Made by a program: the position numbers and the translations under genes. The notes under the pieces are model-generated. The model worked only from the letters and a program-made list of their open reading frames with translations, was not told the DNA's origin and made no database searches. A stretch of 64,000 nt of DNA from Brumimicrobium sp035497735. Its GTDB lineage: Bacteria; Bacteroidota; Bacteroidia; Flavobacteriales_D; Crocinitomicaceae. Shown here in pieces: positions 1-7,216 of the stretch. Location of the stretch: positions 1 through 64,000 of the forward strand of contig DATJCX010000037.1 of NCBI GenBank assembly GCA_035497735.1. The letters are read 5' to 3'. How positions within the stretch are numbered: the stretch's first letter is position 1; every line of letters starts with the position of its first letter.

Positions 1-932
1 ATATCCCATCTGCGCCTATATAGTTCAGCAATAGTAGAAGCTTTCCATTCTAAGTTGTTAGAAATAATTTCTATTGTTGTATTTTCCTCTTCATGATAAG
101 CTACCACACGCCGAAACTTCATTTTTTCGATTCCAACTTTCTTCGCTTGATTGCCTGTAAGTTGAATAATCTCATCTAAAAGAATATGTTGATCTTCCTT
201 TTCAGGTAAATTAAGTTCTTCGACTACTGTGTACACTGTATTGTTTTTTATCCTTGTAACAAAATAGTTCTCAGCTAAAACGCGTGCTTTAATGATTTTA
301 AAATCCCAGTAACCTTTGTCCTCAACTATGATAGTGTCTTTTGGGAATACTACATCTTCAAACCCTTTTCTATCATGGACTGCTGCCTCACTTATATTTA
401 TAAGATTAGGCATCATCATGGCTTCATCCCATTGCGTATGTATTTTTAATCCTCCTTTAGCTGTCCGATACTTTGCCCAGTCAAAAAGGCTTAAACACAC
501 ACTAATAGTGCTGCTATCCCTGAGAAGTACTGATTTAGTTTTAACCTCTTCTAAAACCTTGTGATGTGAGTGCCGTTTTAACAAATTGCCATAATATGAT
601 AAAAGGTTCATATACAGACTTTCAAACACTTTATATGTTCGTGTTTTATTCCCATCACTCATGGTTGATTTTGCAGGACTTTGTTTTAATCCTAAATCAC
701 GAATAAAAGTCTTTGATGCCCCAATACCAACAGATATGTCCTCTAAAGTATGGCATTTATTCAGCTGTCCGAACAATAAAGAAACTAACTGGTCGTAAGT
801 CCTGTATTTAGAACGACCTTTGTCACTTTGGTACTGTTGAGTAACTTTTTGAATTAAATGAGCAGGTATTAAATCAATTATTTGTTTAATAATCGGTTTG
901 TTGTTATTTTTGTTTCTACGAAATAGTCCCAT
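1..932 (-). CDS. IS4-family transposase, 3' end cut by window edge
   Basis: Reading the minus strand from an ATG at 932 gives an uninterrupted frame of 310 codons that runs off the left edge. It starts MGLFRRNKNNNKPIIKQIID, typical of the DUF4372 N-terminal domain of IS4-type transposases. A DDE domain follows, with LLRDSSTISV (first catalytic Asp), IIVEDKGYWDF (second Asp region) and, at the edge, IAELYRRRWD, the start of the family's Y-(2)-R-(3)-E-(6)-K signature. It should catalyse cut-and-paste transposition of its own element. The frame is intact as far as visible; the final Glu of the DDE triad lies outside the window. A TAnnTTTG box lies about 27 bases upstream of the start. Confidence 0.88.
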   Translation of the reverse strand, partial: MGLFRRNKNNNKPIIKQIIDLIPAHLIQKVTQQYQSDKGRSKYRTYDQLVSLLFGQLNKCHTLEDISVGIGASKTFIRDLGLKQSPAKSTMSDGNKTRTYKVFESLYMNLLSYYGNLLKRHSHHKVLEEVKTKSVLLRDSSTISVCLSLFDWAKYRTAKGGLKIHTQWDEAMMMPNLINISEAAVHDRKGFEDVVFPKDTIIVEDKGYWDFKIIKARVLAENYFVTRIKNNTVYTVVEELNLPEKEDQHILLDEIIQLTGNQAKKVGIEKMKFRRVVAYHEEENTTIEIISNNLEWKASTIAELYRRRWD

Positions 933-1235
933 TTTATCAATGTATTTGTTGTGATCTACAAAGATAAGGGACTATTTTACTTTAAAAACTTTCGGATAGT
1001 TGTGTGACAATTTTAAATTATTGATTCTTAGTGACATATTTTGACACACCTCCGTTTTAACTTTACAAAATAAACGGGAAATGCTGAAAACCGAAAGAGT
1101 AAGCGCCAAAACACAAAACTTTAATACGAATCTCAAAAGATCTTAGCAAAAGAGAAAGAAAAAGTCAGTATATTTAAGCGGCATAAGCTTCAAGCTTTTA
1201 TTCTTATCCAAAAAATAAAATTAAACCATTTCTTC
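933..1235. other. Intergenic region between IS transposase and exonuclease gene
   Basis: About 300 bp without a gene. The left part is the IS leader and end. The rest is AT-rich, with no hairpin, repeat or RNA gene that I can recognise. Confidence 0.5.
959..966 (-). promoter_or_regulatory. Putative -7 box of the transposase promoter (TATCTTTG)
   Basis: On the minus strand TATCTTTG matches the Bacteroidota -7 consensus TAnnTTTG and lies 26 bases before the transposase ATG. No well-spaced -33 TTG was found, so support is limited to the one box. Confidence 0.4.
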
Positions 1236-1730
1236 ATGAATTCATTTGTCGCCATAGATTTCGAAACCGCAAACCAACACCGTAGCAGTGTTTGTAGCGT
1301 AGGCTTGGTCTTTGTCAGTGAAAATAAAATAATTGACAGTTTCTATAAATTAATCAAGCCAAATCCTAACTTTTACTGCAGTTGGGCAACAGAAATTCAC
1401 GGTATAAACTCCTGGGATACAGACAATGAATTTGAATTTCCACAAGTTTGGACCGAGATAAACGCCAGAATAAAAGGTTTACCGCTGGTAGCACACAATA
1501 GCGCTTTTGACGAAGGTTGTTTAAAAGCAGCTTTGAGTACTTACGGCTTGGAACTACATAAAAATGAATTCTTCTGCACGTATAGAGCGGCAAAGAAAAG
1601 CTTTCCAGGACTACCAAATTACAAACTCAATACCGTTTCGAAGCATGTAGGTTTTCACCTTGAGAATCATCACAATGCGCTGGCAGACGCAGAAGCTTGT
1701 GCACATATTGCAATGAAGGTGTTTAGGTAA
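1236..1730 (+). CDS. DEDDh 3'-5' exonuclease (DnaQ/Pol III epsilon-like)
   Basis: A 164-residue, single-domain protein with the three exonuclease motifs of the DEDDh family. ExoI is DFET with Asp8 and Glu10, ExoII is HNSAFD with Asp92, and ExoIII is HNALADAEA with His146 and Asp151. These residues bind two metal ions and hydrolyse nucleotides from DNA or RNA 3' ends. Length and the absence of extra domains resemble the small stand-alone epsilon-like exonucleases common in Bacteroidota rather than the replicative proofreading subunit. The gene stands alone next to an insertion sequence, so it may be accessory. The substrate cannot be told from sequence. It is not closely similar to the second DEDDh exonuclease in the window at 16215. 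Confidence 0.88.
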   Translation: MNSFVAIDFETANQHRSSVCSVGLVFVSENKIIDSFYKLIKPNPNFYCSWATEIHGINSWDTDNEFEFPQVWTEINARIKGLPLVAHNSAFDEGCLKAALSTYGLELHKNEFFCTYRAAKKSFPGLPNYKLNTVSKHVGFHLENHHNALADAEACAHIAMKVFR

Positions 1731-1907
1731 GGGGAAAAAACAGATGGAATGATTGGAAATTTAAATATATTTTTTATGTTTGATGAAGCTATTATGAAAA
1801 ACTTATGAACGACTAAAGATTTCATATATCATAATTGAGTGACAAACGATTAGAAATGGGTTTATTGCTGGTAATTAAGGGATTAAGAAAATAAGATATA
1901 GTGGATA

Positions 1908-1927
1908 TATACGCCAAATGGCGTATA
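1908..1927. repeat. Perfect 9-bp inverted repeat, possible attC-type stem
   Basis: TATACGCCA and TGGCGTATA flank a two-base loop. No T-run follows, so this is not a normal terminator. It is followed at 1935 by GTTACC and lies upstream of the first of several lone exported-protein genes. It could be part of a cassette recombination site (see the 4102-4222 entry), but the matching left half is not clear. Confidence 0.4.
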
Positions 1928-2020
1928 GCCAGATGTTACCTACAAGCTCAATGAACCTGGAATATTAATGAAAAAGAATCTCATCAAATAAACAAAAGCA
2001 CTGAAAACATACAAAAGATT

Positions 2021-4042
2021 ATGAAAAAACAAATTCTTTTTCTTTTCCTTCTTTTTTGTCTTACAGTGAATGCACAAAATAAGACTTTGCAGATTCGTGT
2101 TGACACATCATACTTTCCGTATCAGGAAAACATACAAATGATTCAGATTAAATATACATATATACATGGGGGTAGAAATTTTGCTAAAAATTTAATATCT
2201 AACTACAACTATCTTTATACTCCAATTCCTGATAGTTCAGGCTTAATCGACAAACCTGCGACCAACTATATTTTCAGAAATCAATTAGGAGAAATTATTT
2301 CTATTTATAACCACTTCGACGAACGGCAAATCAATAAAGAGGACTTACGTTCTCCCGATTCGGCAGTAACTATTAATGATTCCATTGCTTCCAATTTTGG
2401 GAAACTATTTATCTTTTACCATCTTGATTCTGTTCCTGCCAAAAAGAAAAATAAGATTGGCTCGATCATACTTGGGAAATATAAATTATACGGAGAACCA
2501 ACTATAGAATATTATGGAAAACAGGGACTTATCAATCGAAAAGGAGAAATTGCTTTGCAACCTGAATATGACGATATTTTTTTATCTGGAGCATTGCCTA
2601 TTGTCGTTAAAGATAGTAAGATTGGATTTTTAGACCAAGAAGGAAACCCTATTACGCCCATTAAATTTAAGGATTTATTCTACAATTCCTATGGGTATAT
2701 TAAAAACTTCAGGTATCATATTGTTTCCGTCGATAGTTTAATTGGAGTAATCGATTCTGTCGGGAACACCCTTTTAGATTTTAATTTTAAGTATTTCAAC
2801 CTTGAAACATGTAATCTTATTGAAAGGACTCCATATATTATTGATAGTCGGTCAACTGATACAACTAAAAAGAGTAGTGATAATTTTCATTTTGTCGTCA
2901 CAAAAGAAGGGAAAAAGGGATTTATAAATGCGAGAACATTTGAATATCCCATTTCTCTCGATGAATACGATGATATTGATGTTTGGCGGTTTGGTGGCTG
3001 TAAAGAGTTTCTAATACAAAAAAATGGACGATATGGCTATGTGAAAGATTTCGAAAAGGTTATTCCGATACAATACGATACGATTATCAAAAGTTATAAT
3101 GGAAACTATCTTGTGATAGAGGATAATTTCTGCGGACTATACAATGCAGATTTTGAAATGAAATTAGCCACTGAATACGATACAATAACAGAAAATGATT
3201 ACAGTTTTTTGGTCAAAAAAGGAGGACAATATGGTTTTTACAACAATCGTTTTGAATTGGAAATACCAATAAATTGTGACACGATTATGGTAGATAAAAT
3301 GATGTGGGGATTAAAAAGTTTCATTGTAAAGAAAGAGGAATTATTTGGAGTTTATAATTGGAGTTTTAAATTACAAATCCCTATAGAATATGACACTGTT
3401 ATTCGTGCTTTTGGACAGCAATATCTTGTTAAGAAAGATGCGTTTTATGGACTTTATGGACTTGATACTTTTGATATTCGTTTAAAGTTACCTGTAGAAT
3501 TTGATACCATCATTAAAACTATGAATGGATATGTCGTAAAAAAGGATAATTTATATGGTTTTTATAACGATGAGTTTAGTTTGAAAATCCCGATACTTTA
3601 TCACGATATTAAATCATCAAGATATGATTATAATTTATTTGACTATACAGTTCATTACTTTGTGAAAAAAGATTCTTTATATGCCCTATTTAATGAACAC
3701 TCTAAACAAGTTACTCCATTTAAATATGATGAAATTATCAGGGTAAATGCATTTTTTAAAGTAAAAAAAGGAGCATATTATACAATTCTTGATTTTAATT
3801 TAAAAACATTATGTAAACCTATCTTAAAAGAGGAGTTTGAGTATATTGCAGGTTCTTCAAGTTCTAAATATTACAAAATAACAACAAAAGAAGGCAAGAT
3901 TGGTGTGTTGGGTATAGAGAAATTCTTAATCAAACCCATTTATGATGAAATTCGTTACGAATACAGAAACTTTAACAGAATAGACTTTTATGTGCGCAAA
4001 GGAAAGAGATGGAAAAGAATAAAGACGACATTGGGAAATTAA
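2021..4042 (+). CDS. WG-repeat exported protein
   Basis: A 673-residue protein beginning with a clear signal peptide (MKKQILFLFLLFCLTVNAQ). From about residue 160 it carries many degenerate repeats of the WG type: G(L/F)(Y/I)N...EIPIEYDTI, with recurring KKG/KKD-x-(L/Y)YG(F/L)YN segments. WG repeats are expected to form a beta-propeller-like or solenoid surface for binding. No enzyme motif or C-terminal sorting domain was found, so it is probably periplasmic or surface-attached. It is flanked by intergenic DNA with inverted repeats and stands alone, consistent with a horizontally acquired single-gene unit. Function is unknown. Confidence 0.8.
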   Translation: MKKQILFLFLLFCLTVNAQNKTLQIRVDTSYFPYQENIQMIQIKYTYIHGGRNFAKNLISNYNYLYTPIPDSSGLIDKPATNYIFRNQLGEIISIYNHFDERQINKEDLRSPDSAVTINDSIASNFGKLFIFYHLDSVPAKKKNKIGSIILGKYKLYGEPTIEYYGKQGLINRKGEIALQPEYDDIFLSGALPIVVKDSKIGFLDQEGNPITPIKFKDLFYNSYGYIKNFRYHIVSVDSLIGVIDSVGNTLLDFNFKYFNLETCNLIERTPYIIDSRSTDTTKKSSDNFHFVVTKEGKKGFINARTFEYPISLDEYDDIDVWRFGGCKEFLIQKNGRYGYVKDFEKVIPIQYDTIIKSYNGNYLVIEDNFCGLYNADFEMKLATEYDTITENDYSFLVKKGGQYGFYNNRFELEIPINCDTIMVDKMMWGLKSFIVKKEELFGVYNWSFKLQIPIEYDTVIRAFGQQYLVKKDAFYGLYGLDTFDIRLKLPVEFDTIIKTMNGYVVKKDNLYGFYNDEFSLKIPILYHDIKSSRYDYNLFDYTVHYFVKKDSLYALFNEHSKQVTPFKYDEIIRVNAFFKVKKGAYYTILDFNLKTLCKPILKEEFEYIAGSSSSKYYKITTKEGKIGVLGIEKFLIKPIYDEIRYEYRNFNRIDFYVRKGKRWKRIKTTLGN

Positions 4043-4101
4043 TATTTGAAATAACAACAGTTTGTAGCTACCTTAAAATAGGTTAAAGAAAGCCAGTAGG
4101 T

Positions 4102-4222
4102 AACATGCTATTACTCGCCAGCCGAAATAACCGCTTCGATTAACATTTCTCTTTAGAAAAAAGTCTTATCTTCGTATCTAAATTTAATGCTAAAGGTCGG
4201 CCAGCGAGTAGTAGCCACTCGT
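4102..4222 (+). repeat. Imperfect inverted repeat resembling an integron attC site
   Basis: The left arm, from AAC at 4102 (TGCTATTACTCGCCAGCC), pairs with the right arm ending in GTT at 4222 (GGCCAGCGAGTAGTAGC), about 13 of 16 positions matching, separated by about 75 bp. An outer AAC/GTT pair enclosing an imperfect palindrome with bulges, just after one stand-alone gene and just before the next, is the attC layout. The full RYYYAAC/GTTRRRY core consensus is not met, and no integrase gene is in the window. The assignment is therefore tentative. Confidence 0.35.
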
Positions 4223-4257
4223 TAACACCAAGCACACAGACCGACATAACAAATAAA

Positions 4258-4830
4258 ATGAACATGACTTTTAAAATATTCATAATAATAATTGGACTGC
4301 TAACTATTGGATTAACACCGACTTTTGGACAACAGGAATACACAGATCAAGAGTTTTATGAAAATCAAAAAGACAATAAAGCTGTTAGACCAAAGTCAAA
4401 ATTTAAGTTTAGAAAGAAAAGATATATTAAGAAAATTAACTTCACACAAATTGACACTAATGCAGTTTATTTGACAATTTATTCAGACAGCTCATACACG
4501 TATATGAGATTTTTTAAGGACGCGGTATTTCAAAGCGGGCCTTACAAATCAAAACCAAGCGGACAAGAGTTAGAAAATCTAACTTATGGTGTTTGGCGTT
4601 GCTACACTATGACGAGAAAAGGGCTTTTAGTTGTAGCCATACCTAAAAAATTTGAAATGGACTCAAAATGGATTTATTATTTTGGTAATATTTATAGTGA
4701 CAAGTTTGAATTCACACACTATCATATGTCCTTGTTGACACTTGGTTCTTCACCAGGATACTTGCAAACTCCTTGGACATTTAACAAGCAAGCGGTTGAC
4801 TTTAAGAACAGGAAATATGAATGGAAATAA
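4258..4830 (+). CDS. Exported protein of unknown function
   Basis: A 190-residue protein with an N-terminal signal peptide (hydrophobic stretch IFIIIIGLLTIGL, cleavage probably after TFG or FGQ). A Lys/Arg-rich segment follows (KSKFKFRKKRYIKK), then a beta-rich domain with many aromatic residues. It starts with ATG at 4258; an in-frame ATG at 4264 is equally possible. I do not recognise the family. It is a lone gene in the accessory block, bounded by the attC-like inverted repeat upstream and a second structured spacer downstream. Confidence 0.65.
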   Translation: MNMTFKIFIIIIGLLTIGLTPTFGQQEYTDQEFYENQKDNKAVRPKSKFKFRKKRYIKKINFTQIDTNAVYLTIYSDSSYTYMRFFKDAVFQSGPYKSKPSGQELENLTYGVWRCYTMTRKGLLVVAIPKKFEMDSKWIYYFGNIYSDKFEFTHYHMSLLTLGSSPGYLQTPWTFNKQAVDFKNRKYEWK

Positions 4831-5127
4831 AAGAAATCCAGCCACTAACAACACCTACCCAAAAGTGACGATTCAGTGGCCAAATCAAGTTTTGTATTTC
4901 TATTAAATCTTCTACTTAACTGACAGTGAAGTGCTTCGAAATCGCCTACTTTTCATATACACAACCGCTATAAAGCCAAAAACCTCAAAATTCCTAACAC
5001 TACCCACTAAAAATAACACGACTAAAATAAAAAAGACCTATTCCTCACCTAAATTCCCCATCTCCTATCCTATTCTTCCTTTTTTTTCATTATTTTCACA
5101 TCATTCTACTTTATAAACATCACTAAT
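4831..5127. other. Spacer with CTAACAACACC motif and partial inverted repeat
   Basis: Directly after the preceding stop lies GCCACTAACAACACCTACCC followed by AAAAGTGACGATTCAGTGGCC. GCCACT and AGTGGC are complementary, and the AAC core again follows a gene end. I associate this pattern with cassette-type intergenic sequences in Bacteroidota, from memory and not verified. The remaining 200 bp is AT-rich. A possible 61-codon frame at 4931-5116 has low-complexity composition and is not considered a gene. Confidence 0.35.
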
Positions 5128-5433
5128 ATGGAAAATATCATAAAAATAACTTTAGCTGCCTTATTTTTCCTGTGCTTGGCTGATATGCCTTATGGCTTTT
5201 ATCAACTTGTACGCTTCGCAGGACTAATCGGATTTGTCATTTTAGCATACCTCTCACACGAACAAGGAAAGCAAGTAGAAATGATAATTTACGGTGGGCT
5301 TGCCTTACTGTTCCAACCCTTTTTTAAAATCGCCCTTGGAAGAGATATGTGGAACGTTGTTGATGTTGTCGTTGGTGCTGCTCTTATATTGTCGATATTT
5401 ATTAAAACAAAGAAACAGCAAGACGAACTGTAA
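5128..5433 (+). CDS. Small membrane protein, DUF6804-like
   Basis: A 101-residue protein made almost entirely of hydrophobic helices: one near residues 4-20, one at 27-42, one at 52-65 and one at 78-92. It has a short basic tail (KTKKQQDEL). The MPYGFYQLVRF segment after the first helix is characteristic of the DUF6804 family of small bacterial membrane proteins, whose function is unknown. It stands alone between structured spacers, like its neighbours. Confidence 0.65.
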   Translation: MENIIKITLAALFFLCLADMPYGFYQLVRFAGLIGFVILAYLSHEQGKQVEMIIYGGLALLFQPFFKIALGRDMWNVVDVVVGAALILSIFIKTKKQQDEL

Positions 5434-5528
5434 GCTTTTCTCAATGCATTTATGCTAGAGAAAAAGTTCAAAAAACCCGTAACCATTCTTCCTCATTCCG
5501 TTATATTAAAAACAAAAACTTCATTCCA

Positions 5529-6527
5529 TTGTCCAACACTTCCAAAATATTTACACTCATTCTTCTTTTCAGTCTGCTGAATTTCACCAATTCATTCGCA
5601 CAAGAGAGAAAGTACAAGCCGTCTGAGTTTTTCTATAAACTTTCACACACTTACTTTGCGCATTTAGGGCTTCAAGATGAATTGCTCGGTCAAGATGAAG
5701 TCGGAGAGTATGAAGCCATTAACGGTCCTTACAATCCAATTACCAAAAAAGAAGAATTCTTTCAAAGTCGTATCAAGTATCAATTTAAGAACGGACAAAT
5801 AATTTCTTTGGACAATTTTTCGGATTCTATTTTCTTATTTAGAGAATATGTAAAAAGCTTCGACCAAGAAAATGATTCGCTGATTAGTTCCGGCAGATTA
5901 AAAACTTCAACAAGAGAATATAAAACTTTTCTAATAGACTTATTGGATGTTGATGGAAATGATTCTTTGGTGATGGATACCATTTTCTCACTCGTTCCAG
6001 ATGGGTTTTGGTCGCTTAATATCGACAACCGACTCATAGAAGTTGGTGAGTATGTCGATGGACAAAAAGAAGGCGAATGGCATACCATAATTGCAGAGTA
6101 CAGGGATTGGGTAAATCCACCAATAGTGCGAACAACAAGCTATAAATCCGATAGTATCATTCAAATTATAGAAATCGATAAGTCTACAGACAGAAACTTC
6201 GTAAAGGAAAATCTAATAGGAAAATGGTACAACGAAGGAATGGATAGAAAAAACTTCGACAAATGTTATGAAGGAGGAAAATGCAATGATTTTTACGTTA
6301 AAAACAGAAGTGACGTACGAATGACAAGCAGGTTGAGAGGGTATTATAATAACTTTAGTTTGCTAGACGAAGAAACCATGGAATACATCGTAGGTTCAAG
6401 CTGTGGAACCGGACTTAGTTTAGAACAAAGTAAATGGAGTTTTAACAAAAACGGACAATTGATACTCAATGAAGTCACTTGGAATATTGAATATTTCACA
6501 GAAGATCGCTTGATAATTTCAAAGTGA
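5529..6527 (+). CDS. Exported protein with MORN-like segment, unknown function
   Basis: A 332-residue protein starting with TTG; no in-frame ATG lies before the signal peptide (IFTLILLFSLLNFTNSFAQ). Around residues 178-188 is VGEYVDGQKEGEWH, the core of a MORN-like or toxin-antitoxin-type repeat. The last 110 residues (LIGKWYNEG... to SKWSFNKNGQLILNEV) resemble lipocalin-like exported proteins of Bacteroidota, with two Cys pairs (KCYEGGKC and SSCG). Function is unknown. The TTG start is inferred only from where the signal peptide begins. Confidence 0.6.
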   Translation: MSNTSKIFTLILLFSLLNFTNSFAQERKYKPSEFFYKLSHTYFAHLGLQDELLGQDEVGEYEAINGPYNPITKKEEFFQSRIKYQFKNGQIISLDNFSDSIFLFREYVKSFDQENDSLISSGRLKTSTREYKTFLIDLLDVDGNDSLVMDTIFSLVPDGFWSLNIDNRLIEVGEYVDGQKEGEWHTIIAEYRDWVNPPIVRTTSYKSDSIIQIIEIDKSTDRNFVKENLIGKWYNEGMDRKNFDKCYEGGKCNDFYVKNRSDVRMTSRLRGYYNNFSLLDEETMEYIVGSSCGTGLSLEQSKWSFNKNGQLILNEVTWNIEYFTEDRLIISK

Positions 6528-6593
6528 AATCAATTTGAAAAAAAAGTCTCCTTCTCTCCCATTCTACATTAAGAATTCTAAAATTTTAAGCAT

Positions 6594-6624
6594 AAAAAAA
6601 AGCCTTTCAACCGAAAAGCTTTTT
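6594..6624. terminator. Bidirectional rho-independent terminator
   Basis: AAAAAAAGCCTTTC and GAAAAGCTTTTT form a stem around a short AACC loop, with A-runs before and T-runs after. It lies between converging genes (the end of 5529-6527 and the end of the minus-strand gene at 6691), so it can serve both. Confidence 0.7.
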
Positions 6625-6690
6625 ACTTCTGAATTGATATTCCAACTGTATTGCAATATCAATTAAGAATTTCTTTTGATAAAGAATCGC

Positions 6691-6900
6691 TTACTTTTTA
6701 GCCTCAGCAATCCATTTATCATTTTTGTACTCTCCTAGTACAACAACATCTTTAATTCTTTCGTACTCCTCAACCGCTACTAACATCTCGTCTTTTGTAT
6801 CGCGTCTGATTCTAATACCAGCTGATTTTGAACCTTCATTTCTAACTTCAATATAGAAGCCATCTTTCAATCTCGCCGGTCTTGTCGCAGGTCTTGCCAT
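6691..6900 (-). CDS. Small conserved Bacteroidota protein, function unknown
   Basis: A 69-residue basic protein starting MARPATRPARLKDGFYIEVR. The N-terminal Pro/Arg-rich segment is followed by a small beta-rich domain (IRIRRDTKDEMLVAVEEYER). I know highly similar short proteins as conserved hypotheticals in Flavobacteriia; no function is established to my knowledge. The charge suggests nucleic acid binding, but that is inference. A near-palindrome sits 26-50 bp upstream (6926-6950). Confidence 0.72.
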   Translation of the reverse strand: MARPATRPARLKDGFYIEVRNEGSKSAGIRIRRDTKDEMLVAVEEYERIKDVVVLGEYKNDKWIAEAKK

Positions 6901-6925
6901 TTTATAAAACTATTATTAGAATATT

Positions 6926-6950
6926 AAAGTTCAACAATATGTCGAACTTT
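6926..6950. promoter_or_regulatory. Near-perfect 25-bp palindrome, possible operator
   Basis: AAAGTTCAACA-ATA-TGTCGAACTTT has 11-base arms with a single mismatch. It lies 26 bases upstream of the small basic protein's ATG and overlaps an imperfect minus-strand -7 box (TATTGTTG, 6932-6939). The size and position fit a dimeric repressor site. The cognate regulator is not identifiable. Confidence 0.45.
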
Positions 6951-7183
6951 GACAAGATACAAATAATTAATGTATATGCCTAATATTATTTATACTGAAT
7001 TCAAATAAGGCTGTTAAAAAACCTAAAAATCAAGGCTTTAGCACTTAAAAAGTCAATTTTCAGGAAACACACGCGCTTTAACATTCAAGATTCTGGTAAA
7101 CCGCTAAACAATTCCTACTCACGGTTTAAATAATTTTAAAGTGAATACACCTTGGAAAGGCCCACTAATTCATCATTTTTTTA
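6951..7183. other. Intergenic region between divergent genes
   Basis: Together with the palindrome, this separates the divergent small basic gene and the mutase operon. Apart from the palindrome at 6926-6950 and the -7 box at 7184, I see no gene, repeat or RNA structure. Confidence 0.5.
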
Positions 7184-7191
7184 TACTTTTG
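7184..7191 (+). promoter_or_regulatory. -7 box (TACTTTTG) of methylmalonyl-CoA mutase operon
   Basis: TACTTTTG fits TAnnTTTG exactly. Transcription would start near 7196-7198. That makes the ATG at 7217 the plausible start and argues against the in-frame TTG at 7199. A TTG at 7152 is too far away to be the -33 element. Confidence 0.5.
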
Positions 7192-7216
7192 AGGAAAATT
7201 GAACTTTACGAAAAAT

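Larger units (their letters stand above)
1..1005 (-). mobile_element. Insertion sequence (IS4 family), partial; right boundary uncertain
   Basis: The transposase frame plus about 70 bp upstream form one end of an insertion sequence. The boundary is placed near CACAACTATCCGAAAG (minus strand, about 990-1005), which could be the start of the terminal inverted repeat. Without the other end neither the inverted repeat nor the target duplication can be confirmed, so the right limit is a guess. Confidence 0.4.

Noticed and set aside
316..564. 82-codon plus-strand frame
   Set aside because: It lies antisense inside the IS4 transposase reading frame and has no protein features; a shadow.
1908..1927. 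Rho-independent terminator at the perfect inverted repeat
   Set aside because: No T-run follows on either strand; considered a possible recombination or protein site instead.
4931..5116. 61-codon plus-strand frame
   Set aside because: Low-complexity composition (Thr, Lys, Ser, Pro, Phe) with no signal or domain, in a spacer; not protein-like.
7199..7216. TTG start of mutA
   Set aside because: The TACTTTTG box ends at 7191, leaving almost no leader; ATG 7217 fits better.
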